The notes below the pieces were generated by a model that made no database searches, had not been told where the DNA came from, and saw nothing but the letters and a program-made list of their open reading frames with translations. 64,000 bases of DNA from an uncultured Rhodocyclaceae bacterium (GTDB lineage: Bacteria > Pseudomonadota > Gammaproteobacteria > Burkholderiales > Rhodocyclaceae), in assembly GCA_907163225.1 (NCBI GenBank), contig OU015322.1:1961001-2025000 (forward strand), read 5' to 3'. This document shows, piece by piece, positions 9,043-16,779 of this stretch (position 1 is the first letter of the stretch; every line of letters begins with the position of its first letter). The position numbers and the translations under genes were made by a program.

Positions 9043-9797
9043 AAGATCGCTTCAATCTCTACCGTTTCGCCTCGCCAGTCACCTTCTACCCGCTGGCCGG
9101 CGCACTGATTCCCTGGTTCGTCGCTCTCTCCGTCGTCTTCGGACTGGCCGGCCTGTATCTAGGCATGCTCGTCGCGCCAACCGACTTTCAGCAGGGCGAG
9201 GGCTACCGGATCATTTTCATCCACGTCCCGGCCTCCTGGATGTCGATGTTCATCTATCTGGTCATGGCTGGCTGGGCTGCCATCGGGCTGGCTTTCAACA
9301 CCCGCCTGTCGGGCATGATGGCGCATGCCCTCGCACCCACTGGCGCGCTGATGGCTTTCCTGTCGCTATGGACCGGCGCCCTGTGGGGCAAGCCGATGTG
9401 GGGCGCCTGGTGGGTTTGGGATGCGCGCCTGACTTCCGAGCTGATCCTGCTTTTCCTGTACATCGGCTACATGGCCTTGACCGCAGCCATTGACGACACC
9501 AAGCGCGCCGACAAGGCGGGTGGCCTGTTGCTGCTGGTTGGCGTGGTCAATGTGCCGATCATCTATTTTTCGGTGAAGTGGTGGAACACCCTGCACCAGG
9601 GCTCCAGCGTCAATCTCACCAAGTCGTCAATGGCGCAGACCATGCTCTGGGGCATGCTGCTGATGGCCATGTGCTTCTGGATGTATTCCATCGCCGTGGC
9701 GCTGATGCGCGCCCGCACCATCATGCTCGAGCGTGAGCGCAATACCGACTGGGTCAAGGCCGTGTTGGCGGAAAATTCGGAAGGAGCTGCCAAGTGA
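9039..9797 (+). CDS. ccmC: Heme lyase/exporter subunit CcmC
   Basis: CcmC presents heme to CcmE at the periplasmic face of the membrane. The 252-residue protein has about six transmembrane helices and the tryptophan-rich WWD signature GAWWVWDARLT near residue 125. Conserved histidines (for example FIHVPASW) flank it, as expected for heme ligation. The start overlaps ccmB (ATGA) and the stop overlaps ccmD (GTGA). Confidence 0.95.
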   Translation: MKDRFNLYRFASPVTFYPLAGALIPWFVALSVVFGLAGLYLGMLVAPTDFQQGEGYRIIFIHVPASWMSMFIYLVMAGWAAIGLAFNTRLSGMMAHALAPTGALMAFLSLWTGALWGKPMWGAWWVWDARLTSELILLFLYIGYMALTAAIDDTKRADKAGGLLLLVGVVNVPIIYFSVKWWNTLHQGSSVNLTKSSMAQTMLWGMLLMAMCFWMYSIAVALMRARTIMLERERNTDWVKAVLAENSEGAAK

Positions 9798-9994
9798 TTT
9801 ACTGGAACAGTTTTTCCGACTTCCTGGCCATGGGCGGCTACGGTTTTTACGTCTGGGGCTCCTTCGGGGTCACCGCCTTGATCATGGCCATTGAACCGAT
9901 CGTCGTCATCCGCAATCGAAAGAGCACAATTGCTCTTTTGAAACGCCAACTTCGCGCCGATGGGCGGGCAGAAAACAGGAACGCCGCTGAATGA
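9794..9994 (+). CDS. ccmD: Heme exporter protein CcmD
   Basis: A 66-residue membrane protein with one transmembrane helix (about residues 15-38) and a basic cytoplasmic tail, the normal form of CcmD, which helps release holo-CcmE. It uses a GTG start inside the ccmC stop (GTGA), supported by AAGGAG about eight bases upstream. The N-terminal [12 protein letters not shown] matches the family pattern. Confidence 0.9.
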   Translation: MIYWNSFSDFLAMGGYGFYVWGSFGVTALIMAIEPIVVIRNRKSTIALLKRQLRADGRAENRNAAE

Positions 9995-10476
9995 AATCCC
10001 GTCACAAGAAACTCGCCCTGATCGGTGGCGCGCTGGCCATCATCGGCATCATCGCTGCACTGGTTCTGAATGCCCTGAACAGCAATATTGCGCTCTACAT
10101 CACCCCCACCGAAGTGGCCGCCGGCAAGGCGCCGAAGGACAAGCTGTTCCGCATCGGTGGACTGGTCAAGGAGGGCAGCATCCAGCGCCAGGCCGACGGG
10201 GTAACCATCCAGTTCGTGATGACCGATACCGAGAAAGAGATTCCGGTACACTACAAAGGCATCCTGCCTGACCTCTTCAAGGAAGGAAAAGGCGCGGTCG
10301 CTCAAGGCAAACTGGTGGCTGACGGCAATTTCTTGGCGACCGAAGTGCTGGCCAAGCACGATGAAAACTACATGCCGCCGGAAGCCGCCAAGGCTGTCGA
10401 CGACGCCCAGGCCCGCGCTGCCGGCAAGCCTGTTTCACCGCCTTCCTCTGGCGACACGCCGAAAGCGAGCTACTGA
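9991..10476 (+). CDS. ccmE: Periplasmic heme chaperone CcmE
   Basis: CcmE binds heme covalently through a histidine and carries it to the CcmF/CcmH lyase. The 161-residue protein has an N-terminal membrane anchor (about residues 8-28), an OB-fold periplasmic domain and the heme-binding motif [13 protein letters not shown] near residue 130. The C-terminal tail is alanine/proline rich and probably flexible. The start overlaps ccmD by four bases. Confidence 0.95.
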   Translation: MKSRHKKLALIGGALAIIGIIAALVLNALNSNIALYITPTEVAAGKAPKDKLFRIGGLVKEGSIQRQADGVTIQFVMTDTEKEIPVHYKGILPDLFKEGKGAVAQGKLVADGNFLATEVLAKHDENYMPPEAAKAVDDAQARAAGKPVSPPSSGDTPKASY

Positions 10477-10478
10477 GC

Positions 10479-12473
10479 ATGATTCCTGAACTCGGCCATT
10501 TCGCCCTGATCCTCGCTGCGCTGGTTGCCCTGATCCTCGGCACCCTGCCGTTGATCGGCGCCCACAACAACCGTCTGGCCTGGGTCGCCGTAGCCCGTCC
10601 GGCGGCTTCGGCCTTGGCACTGCTCGTTACTTTCTCGTTCGCCTGCCTGACGCAGGCTTTCGTGACCAACGATTTTTCGGTGGTCTACGTCGCCCAGCAT
10701 TCCAACTCGCTGCTGCCGCTGCAATATCGCGTCGCCGCTGTCTGGGGCGGCCATGAAGGCTCACTGCTGCTGTGGATGCTGATGTTGACCTGGTGGGCGT
10801 TTGGCGTCGCCATGCTGTCGAAGCAGTTGCCGGAAACAATGGTCGCCCGCGTCCTCGGCACGCTAGGCCTGGTCGCCTTCGGCTTTCTGCTTTTCATCCT
10901 GATCACGTCGAGCCCGTTCGAGCGCCTGCTGCCAGGTGCCGCCGAAGGGCGCGACCTCAACCCACTCCTGCAGGACTTCGGGCTGGTCATCCACCCGCCA
11001 CTGCTTTACATGGGCTACGTCGGTTTCTCGGTCGCTTTCGCCTTCGCCATCGCTGCGCTGCTCTCCGGTCAGTTGGACGCCGCCTGGGCGCGCTGGTCGC
11101 GACCATGGACGATGGCCGCCTGGTGCTTCCTGACCCTGGGTATCGCCATGGGTTCGTGGTGGGCCTATTACGAGCTGGGCTGGGGTGGCTGGTGGTTCTG
11201 GGACCCGGTCGAGAACGCTTCGTTCATGCCCTGGCTGGTCGGTACGGCGCTGATTCATTCGCTGGCCGTCACCGAAAAACGCGGCAGCTTCAAGAACTGG
11301 ACGGTGCTGCTGGCGATCTCTGCCTTCTCGCTGTCGCTGCTCGGCACCTTCCTCGTCCGTTCCGGCGTGCTGACTTCGGTGCATGCCTTCGCCACCGATC
11401 CGCGCCGCGGCATTTTCATCCTGATCTTCCTCGTCGCCGTCATCGGCACCTCGCTCGCGCTGTTCGCCTGGCGTGCCCCGAAGGTCGGTCTGGGCGGCCG
11501 TTTTGCGCTGGTCTCGCGCGAATCGTTCCTGCTCACCAATAACGTGCTGCTTGTCGTTGCCTGCGCCACCGTGCTGCTCGGCACGCTCTACCCGCTGCTT
11601 ATCGACGCACTCGGTGTCGGCAAGATTTCGGTCGGACCGCCGTATTTCAATGCCGTTTTTGTACCGGTCATGGCGCCGGTACTGTTCCTGATGGGCGTCG
11701 CTCCCTTCGCCCGCTGGAAGGAGGCGTCGATCCCGGAAATCACCCGCACCGTGCGCTGGGCGATGGTTGCCGCCGCCGTTGTCGCCATCGCGCTGCCGCT
11801 GGTTTACGGCCAGTGGAGCGCGCTGACTGCACTCGGCATTCTGCTGGCCGCCTGGGTGACGTTCACGACGCTGACCGCTTTCGTCGAGCGCGTCCAGCAC
11901 ACCCGCGCCGGCCAGTCTTTCCTGACTGCCGCATTGAAGCAGCCGCGCAGCTTTGTCGGCATGTGCATCGCCCACTTCGGCATTGCCGTTTTTGTCGTTG
12001 GCGTGACCATGGTCAACAGCTTCCAGGACGAAAAAGACATCAAGATGGCACCCGGCGAGTCGGTCGATGTTGCCGGCTACAGCTTCAAGTTCAATGGTGT
12101 CAGGGAAGTTCAAGGGCCGAACTACGTGGCGGCGCAGGGCGACTTCGATCTCACGGTCGACGGGAAATTTCGCCTGAAAATGAACCCCGAAAAACGCAAC
12201 TACGCCTCATCCGGCATGCCGATGACCGAAGCCGCCATCGACGCCGGCTTCCTGCGCGACGTCTATGTCTCGCTCGGCGAACCGATCGAACGCGACAAGC
12301 CGGAGGCCGAATGGGCCGTGCGCGTCTATTACAAACCCTTCGTCGACTGGATCTGGGGCGGCTGCGTGCTGATGGCACTGGGCGGCCTGCTCGCCATGCT
12401 CGATCGCCGTTACCGCGCCAAGTCCCGTACTTCGGCGACCATCACTACCCCGGCAGGAAGCCAACACGCATGA
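10479..12473 (+). CDS. ccmF: Cytochrome c heme lyase subunit CcmF
   Basis: CcmF is the large integral-membrane component of the heme ligation complex with CcmH and CcmI. The 664-residue protein has about 14 to 15 transmembrane helices and the WWD signature WGGWWFWDPVENASFMPWL near residue 230. Length is normal. The stop overlaps the ccmG start (ATGA). Confidence 0.95.
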   Translation: MIPELGHFALILAALVALILGTLPLIGAHNNRLAWVAVARPAASALALLVTFSFACLTQAFVTNDFSVVYVAQHSNSLLPLQYRVAAVWGGHEGSLLLWMLMLTWWAFGVAMLSKQLPETMVARVLGTLGLVAFGFLLFILITSSPFERLLPGAAEGRDLNPLLQDFGLVIHPPLLYMGYVGFSVAFAFAIAALLSGQLDAAWARWSRPWTMAAWCFLTLGIAMGSWWAYYELGWGGWWFWDPVENASFMPWLVGTALIHSLAVTEKRGSFKNWTVLLAISAFSLSLLGTFLVRSGVLTSVHAFATDPRRGIFILIFLVAVIGTSLALFAWRAPKVGLGGRFALVSRESFLLTNNVLLVVACATVLLGTLYPLLIDALGVGKISVGPPYFNAVFVPVMAPVLFLMGVAPFARWKEASIPEITRTVRWAMVAAAVVAIALPLVYGQWSALTALGILLAAWVTFTTLTAFVERVQHTRAGQSFLTAALKQPRSFVGMCIAHFGIAVFVVGVTMVNSFQDEKDIKMAPGESVDVAGYSFKFNGVREVQGPNYVAAQGDFDLTVDGKFRLKMNPEKRNYASSGMPMTEAAIDAGFLRDVYVSLGEPIERDKPEAEWAVRVYYKPFVDWIWGGCVLMALGGLLAMLDRRYRAKSRTSATITTPAGSQHA

Positions 12474-13054
12474 ATCGTTATTTCTGGATACTCGGCGCCT
12501 TTGCTGCGCTTGTCGCCCTGCTCGCCATCGGCCTCAACCTCAACCCGCGTGACGTTCCGTCGCCACTGGTCGGCAAGCCTGCTCCGGCCTTCAATCTGAC
12601 TATTCTGGCCACGCCGGACAAGGCGTTGGCACCCAAGGACATGCAGGGCAAGGTCTGGCTGCTCAACGTCTGGTCCTCGTGGTGCGTTTCCTGCCGGGCC
12701 GAACACCCGGTGCTGGTCGAGTTCTCGAAGAAAGTCGACGTGCCGCTGATCGGCCTCAATTACAAGGAAGTGCGCGGCGACGGCGGGTTCGACATGAGCA
12801 AGATGCCGGCCGATGAAGAGAAGAAACTGGCTTTCCAGCGTGCCAACAAATGGCTGTCCGACCACGGCGACCCGTACAAACTGACGGTCATGGACCTCGA
12901 CGGCCGCGTCGGCATCGACTACGGCGTCTATGGCGTGCCGGAAACCTACGTCATCGACAAGGCCGGGATCATCCGCATGAAGCACACCGGGCCAATTTCG
13001 CCGGACGTGCTGGCCCAGAAGATCATGCCGCTGCTCGCCGAGCTGAATAAATGA
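12470..13054 (+). CDS. ccmG: Thiol:disulfide interchange protein CcmG (DsbE)
   Basis: CcmG is a membrane-anchored periplasmic thioredoxin that keeps apocytochrome CxxCH cysteines reduced. The 194-residue protein has one N-terminal anchor, then a thioredoxin fold with the active site WCVSC (NVWSSWCVSCRAEHP) and a cis-proline region GVPETYVID. The ATG at 12470 overlaps the ccmF stop and gives the correct N-terminus. Confidence 0.95.
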   Translation: MNRYFWILGAFAALVALLAIGLNLNPRDVPSPLVGKPAPAFNLTILATPDKALAPKDMQGKVWLLNVWSSWCVSCRAEHPVLVEFSKKVDVPLIGLNYKEVRGDGGFDMSKMPADEEKKLAFQRANKWLSDHGDPYKLTVMDLDGRVGIDYGVYGVPETYVIDKAGIIRMKHTGPISPDVLAQKIMPLLAELNK

Positions 13055-13539
13055 AGCGTCACGCACTGATCGCACTATTCATTTTTGGCTCTTTTTTCGG
13101 GTCGACCGCAGCAATGGCCGACGCCGCGACCGAAGCGGCAACCGCCGTTGATCCGGTGGCCGAAAAGCGTCTGCAAAAGCTCTCCGAAGAGCTGCGCTGC
13201 CTGGTTTGCCAGAACCAGACCATCGCCGACTCCAATGCCGAGCTGGCGCAGGATCTACGGCGCGAAGTCCGCACCATGATCAAGGACGGCAAAACCGACC
13301 AGGAAATTGTCGACTTCATGGTTGTCCGCTACGGCGATTTCGTGCTCTATCGCCCACCGGTCAAGGGCATCACGCTGCTCCTCTGGGGCGGCCCGGTAGC
13401 GCTCATGTTGCTCGGCCTGTTCATCCTCGTGCGCTACCTGCGCCGCCGTGCAACCCGCATCAATGCCGAAGACCAGCCGCTGTCGGCTGACGAGACCAGC
13501 CGCGCCGACGCGATGCTCAAGGAAATCGACCAGAAATGA
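13051..13539 (+). CDS. ccmH: Cytochrome c maturation protein CcmH (CcmL type)
   Basis: CcmH is a membrane-anchored thioredoxin-like protein that reduces apocytochrome c and passes it to CcmF. The 162-residue protein has a signal sequence, the LRCLVCQNQTIADS active-site motif near residue 47 and a C-terminal transmembrane helix near residues 108-128. It overlaps ccmG and ccmI by four bases each. A copy of the dispersed repeat forms much of the signal peptide (FGSFFGSTAAMADA). Downstream, ccmI is separate rather than fused. Confidence 0.92.
   Translation: MKRHALIALFIFGSFFGSTAAMADAATEAATAVDPVAEKRLQKLSEELRCLVCQNQTIADSNAELAQDLRREVRTMIKDGKTDQEIVDFMVVRYGDFVLYRPPVKGITLLLWGGPVALMLLGLFILVRYLRRRATRINAEDQPLSADETSRADAMLKEIDQK
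13078..13119 (+). repeat. Dispersed repeat copy 3 (ccmH signal peptide)
   Basis: ATTTTTGGC, a T run, then CGGGTCGACCGCAGCA. It is in sense orientation to ccmH and encodes FGSFFGSTAA, the hydrophobic core and end of the signal peptide. TTGACC is changed to TCGACC, as in the copy at 55888. Confidence 0.65.
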
Positions 13540-14378
13540 ACCAGTTCGCCATTTTTGCCACCCTGTTGATTGTGGTGGTTTCTGCCTTCATTTTGCCGCC
13601 GCTGTGGCTGGGCCTGCGCGCCCCCAAGCTGAAGGCCGACCGCAAGGAAGCCAATCTCGCCATCTTCCGCGACCAACTCGGCGAACTTGAACGCGAAGCG
13701 AGCGAAGGTTCGCTGGCTGCTGCCGATTTCGAGCAAGCCAAACGCGAACTGCAACGCCGCCTGCTCGAAGAAGTCGAGCCGTCCGCCGCTGATGGTGTTG
13801 CGGCGACCCATGGTCCAAGCCGCAAGATGGCAGTCGCCATCCTGCTCCTGCTGCCCATTCTCGGCCTGCTCGGCTACGCCCTCCTCGGCAACCCGAAGGC
13901 GCTGGACCCGACGCAAACCGCCGCCCCGCAGCAAATGACGCCGGAAAAGATCAATGAAATGGTCAGCAGCCTGGCCGCAAAGCTCAAAGCCAACCCGGAC
14001 AACATGCCGGGCTGGCTGATGCTCGCCCGCTCGTACAAATCGATGGGGCGTTACAGCGAAGCCGTCGAGGCCTACGCCAAAGCCGAGAAAGCCATCGGCG
14101 ACGATCCGGACCAGCTCGCCAGCTACGCTGAAACCATCGCCATGGCCAACGGCAAGGGCATTACCGGCAAGGCTGTCCAGCTAATCGAACGCGCCCTCAA
14201 GATCGATCCCAAGCACGGCCACAGCCTCTTCCTGGCCGGCGCTGCCGCCATGGAAGCCGGCGACGCCAAAAAAGGGATTGCCTACTGGGAAGCACTGCTG
14301 CCGCAAGTCGAACCAGGTTCGGAAATCGACCAGATGTTGCGTAGCGGCATCGACAAGATGAAAGCCGGCAAGAAGTAG
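13536..14378 (+). CDS. ccmI: Cytochrome c maturation protein CcmI
   Basis: CcmI is the apocytochrome c chaperone that feeds CcmF/CcmH. The 280-residue protein has an N-terminal transmembrane helix, a cytoplasmic loop with a leucine-rich coiled segment (residues about 30-80), a second helix near residues 95-112, and a periplasmic domain with tetratricopeptide repeats (for example NMPGWLMLARSYKSMGRYSEA). It is shorter than CcmI proteins carrying an extra C-terminal domain. It overlaps ccmH by four bases. Confidence 0.9.
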   Translation: MNQFAIFATLLIVVVSAFILPPLWLGLRAPKLKADRKEANLAIFRDQLGELEREASEGSLAAADFEQAKRELQRRLLEEVEPSAADGVAATHGPSRKMAVAILLLLPILGLLGYALLGNPKALDPTQTAAPQQMTPEKINEMVSSLAAKLKANPDNMPGWLMLARSYKSMGRYSEAVEAYAKAEKAIGDDPDQLASYAETIAMANGKGITGKAVQLIERALKIDPKHGHSLFLAGAAAMEAGDAKKGIAYWEALLPQVEPGSEIDQMLRSGIDKMKAGKK

Positions 14379-14385
14379 ACGGCGC

Positions 14386-14862
14386 ATGGTAGACCTCGCC
14401 CGTCGTGGCTTCTTCCGCGGTCGACCGCGTCCCCGGGCCGAAAAACGGCCACCCTGGGCGCAGCTGGAAGCTGACTTCATCGATCGTTGCACGCGCTGCA
14501 ACGACTGCCTGAAAGCCTGCCCCACACAAATTCTCGTCGTCGGAGATGGCGGCTATCCGACTGTCGATTTCAGCCTTGGCGAATGCACGTTTTGCGGTGA
14601 CTGCATCAGTGCTTGCCAGCCCAAAGCCTTGCGCCGCGATCCCGAACAGGCTGCCTGGCCCTACAAGGCATCAATAGGCGAAGACTGCCTGCCCAGTCAG
14701 GGCGTCGAGTGCCGCGTCTGCGGCGACTTCTGCGATACCCGCGCCATCCGCTTTCCGCCTCGACTGGGCGGCAGCCCGCTGCCAGAGATCGACGCTGAAC
14801 GATGCAACGGTTGTGGTGGCTGCGTGGCGCCCTGCCCGGTGAGCGCCATCAGCATCCGCTAG
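14386..14862 (+). CDS. napF: NapF-type ferredoxin
   Basis: A 158-residue iron-sulfur protein of the NapF family, which in nitrate-reducing bacteria helps assemble or load the catalytic subunit NapA. Four cysteine groups are visible: CTRCNDCLKACP, CTFCGDCISACQP, CRVCGDFCDT and CNGCGGCVAPCP, enough for several 4Fe-4S clusters. The N-terminus (ARRGFFRGR) is basic, with no hydrophobic signal. It starts seven bases after ccmI, so it probably shares its transcript. No other nap gene is in the window, so its partner lies elsewhere. Confidence 0.85.
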   Translation: MVDLARRGFFRGRPRPRAEKRPPWAQLEADFIDRCTRCNDCLKACPTQILVVGDGGYPTVDFSLGECTFCGDCISACQPKALRRDPEQAAWPYKASIGEDCLPSQGVECRVCGDFCDTRAIRFPPRLGGSPLPEIDAERCNGCGGCVAPCPVSAISIR

Positions 14863-15128
14863 TCGTCAAGCACCGTGGCACGCGGTGGCACCAACGATGG
14901 CGGCGAGAATCCAAGCTCGATCATCTCCGTCTCCAGCTTGATGCGCAGGATCAGCAGGCCCTGCAGCGACTCGCGCGCCTTGTCACTGACCCAGTTATCG
15001 CGATGATTGTGCAAGCAGGCCTCGACTTCATGGCGATTGCCCAAATTTACGCCACAGATGGCAGCGTAGTGATGGATCTCTCTATCAAGATCCATCAATT
15101 CGCGATCATAATGTTCGAATCCACTCAT
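14859..15128 (-). CDS. Small protein of unknown function
   Basis: An 89-residue protein starting MSGFEHYDRELMDLDREI. It is rich in histidine and acidic residues in the first half and appears largely helical, with two cysteines (AAICGVN and EACLHNHR). It has no signal peptide or membrane helix. Its stop overlaps the convergent napF stop by four bases, and it is divergent from the gene at 15158. The family is not recognised. Gene-like composition and fit between neighbours support it as real. Confidence 0.65.
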   Translation of the reverse strand: MSGFEHYDRELMDLDREIHHYAAICGVNLGNRHEVEACLHNHRDNWVSDKARESLQGLLILRIKLETEMIELGFSPPSLVPPRATVLDD

Positions 15129-15157
15129 GGATCAAGAATACTACGCAAGGAGCGCAC

Positions 15158-16693
15158 ATGGACTGGCTAACGCTACCTGAACCGCGCAAAAACATCACCC
15201 TGGCCTTTGCCGACCTGGCGACTGCAAAGGCCTGGCTGGCGACACAGCCACAGGCCCAGCCCATGCACATGCTTGCCGCCATCAGCCTCCAGATCGAAGC
15301 AATTGAGGCGACAGCGCTGCCGCCGCAGTTGGGCATCGAACTGCTTAGCCTGTTGCGAACGGCTGCCGTGCCAGCCCAAGAGGCGATCGAGTCTCGATAC
15401 ATCCGAAAAGCGCTGCCCATGCTCGATGACGATCAGCGTAGTTTCGAGGTCGCCCAGCGAATCTGGCTGCGACTGGGCACCGCCTACCTTCGGCTGGCGC
15501 CACATTTCGCGCCGGCTGAAAAATGTTTGCCGCTGCACCGCGCGGCTTGCGCCTTCCGGATGGCTCAATATTGCCATTTCCTGGCTGCCCGGGAGTGTCC
15601 CCGCTTGCTCGATCAGCTCCTATTTGCCGTACTAACCCAGGCCGAAAACAGCGGTCAGCTGCGACAGGCGCTGCCCGACCCGGATTTTCCTCATTTTGGC
15701 GAAGCCAATATTGGCGGGCATCTAGCCTGGGCTTTCTTGCTCAGGCTGGTCGACCCCTACCGCCTTTCGGCGGCCCAGCTGGCTGTGGCAAACCGCGCGA
15801 TCAGTCGTTGGCGCGAGCTGGCCAGCTTTCAAACAATCCCGGACGACGACCCGGCCTCACACTCGGTCGATCTTGCGCCATTGTTTGGCGATGCCTTGCC
15901 GGACGGCATTCCTCGCTGGATGGAAGTGCGCAAGGTGTCGCACAAGATAGAACAACGAATAGATGCCCTGCGCCAGGGCGAATCCCCCGAGTCCCTCAAA
16001 CTGGGCCGCGAGCTCTCTCCAACCGCCTGCATCCGTCTGCTCCGCGACATCGAGGTCAGCCTGGATGTCCATGCGCAGCAACAAGGCACTGAAATCGGCG
16101 AAATCGAGCTCGCTTTCGGGGCCGAGTTTGCCTACGCCGCCTTCACCGGGGAGATGATCGTGCAGAGCGGCTCGCTTGATCTCCAAAGCGCATCGCTGGC
16201 CCACCAACGCACAGCCATGTTCGGTTTCGACCGCGTGTCGACCATGCCCACCGCCGTCAAGAAATTGAATGTACCCGGTGAAAACTGGCTGCTCGTTGAC
16301 GGCAAGGCCATCCGGCCGGCAGACCGCCGCGGGGCAAGGCGCCAGTCACCCTGTCTGATCGCCTCGACCTCGCTCGGTACGCCACGTCTAGGCGTTATGG
16401 TCGGGCTGCAGAGCATGCCGGGTGACGCCCTGGCGGCAGATCTGCGCTGGTACGAAAACCGCATCGAGGCTGGACGCCTGGTGCGCCCGGCGGCTCCGGG
16501 GCAGACGACGCCGATCATTCCGGTCTTTCTGTTGCATGACGGCGAAGACTGCTCGCTAATCGTCCCAAGCATCGCCGGTATCCGGCTCGACAACGGCGTG
16601 ACGCTCCAAGGCACCTCGGTCAACCACCTCGTGCCGACCGAAGTGCTCGAACGTGGTGTTGATTTCGTCCGCTATGCCGTGACCAAGCAATAA
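15158..16693 (+). CDS. Large cytoplasmic protein of unknown function
   Basis: A 511-residue protein starting MDWLTLPEPRKN. AAGGAG seven bases upstream gives a good ribosome binding site. The first half is helical with TPR-like character (about residues 30-270). The second half is a beta-rich domain with a basic patch DRRGARRQS near residue 388 that resembles the arginine motif at the entrance of PilZ domains. A c-di-GMP-binding role is therefore conceivable but unproven. There is no signal or membrane helix. It stands alone and ends at a hairpin terminator. I do not assign a function. Confidence 0.75.
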   Translation: MDWLTLPEPRKNITLAFADLATAKAWLATQPQAQPMHMLAAISLQIEAIEATALPPQLGIELLSLLRTAAVPAQEAIESRYIRKALPMLDDDQRSFEVAQRIWLRLGTAYLRLAPHFAPAEKCLPLHRAACAFRMAQYCHFLAARECPRLLDQLLFAVLTQAENSGQLRQALPDPDFPHFGEANIGGHLAWAFLLRLVDPYRLSAAQLAVANRAISRWRELASFQTIPDDDPASHSVDLAPLFGDALPDGIPRWMEVRKVSHKIEQRIDALRQGESPESLKLGRELSPTACIRLLRDIEVSLDVHAQQQGTEIGEIELAFGAEFAYAAFTGEMIVQSGSLDLQSASLAHQRTAMFGFDRVSTMPTAVKKLNVPGENWLLVDGKAIRPADRRGARRQSPCLIASTSLGTPRLGVMVGLQSMPGDALAADLRWYENRIEAGRLVRPAAPGQTTPIIPVFLLHDGEDCSLIVPSIAGIRLDNGVTLQGTSVNHLVPTEVLERGVDFVRYAVTKQ

Positions 16694-16697
16694 AAAA

Positions 16698-16717
16698 GGC
16701 CCGCCGGTCAGCGGGCC
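16698..16717. terminator. Bidirectional rho-independent terminator
   Basis: GGCCCGC and GCGGGCC form a perfect 7-bp stem with a 6-base loop. On the minus strand it is followed by six T residues, so it is strong for the propionyl-CoA carboxylase transcript ending to its right. On the plus strand it follows the 511-residue gene by four bases but has only a weak T tract. Confidence 0.8.
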
Positions 16718-16742
16718 TTGTCTGTCGCAGTTGACCGGGCTT

Positions 16743-16779
16743 CCCACGGTCAACCGGAAAAAACGGCGAAAATTCAAAT
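16743..16779 (-). repeat. Dispersed repeat copy 4 (intergenic, abuts pccA stop)
   Basis: Read on the minus strand: GAATTTTCGCCG, six Ts, CCGGTTGACCGTGG. It begins directly at the end of pccA, between the stop codon and the terminator hairpin. It is one of the three clearly non-coding copies and close to the consensus. Confidence 0.75.

Noticed and set aside
10863-12113. 416-codon frame antisense to ccmF
   Set aside because: Translation is unusually rich in Gln, Arg, Asp and Gly, typical of an antisense shadow.
14395-14440. TTCCGCGGTCGACCGCG at the napF start as a repeat copy
   Set aside because: No T-rich left half; the peptide RRGFFRGR is normal for NapF.
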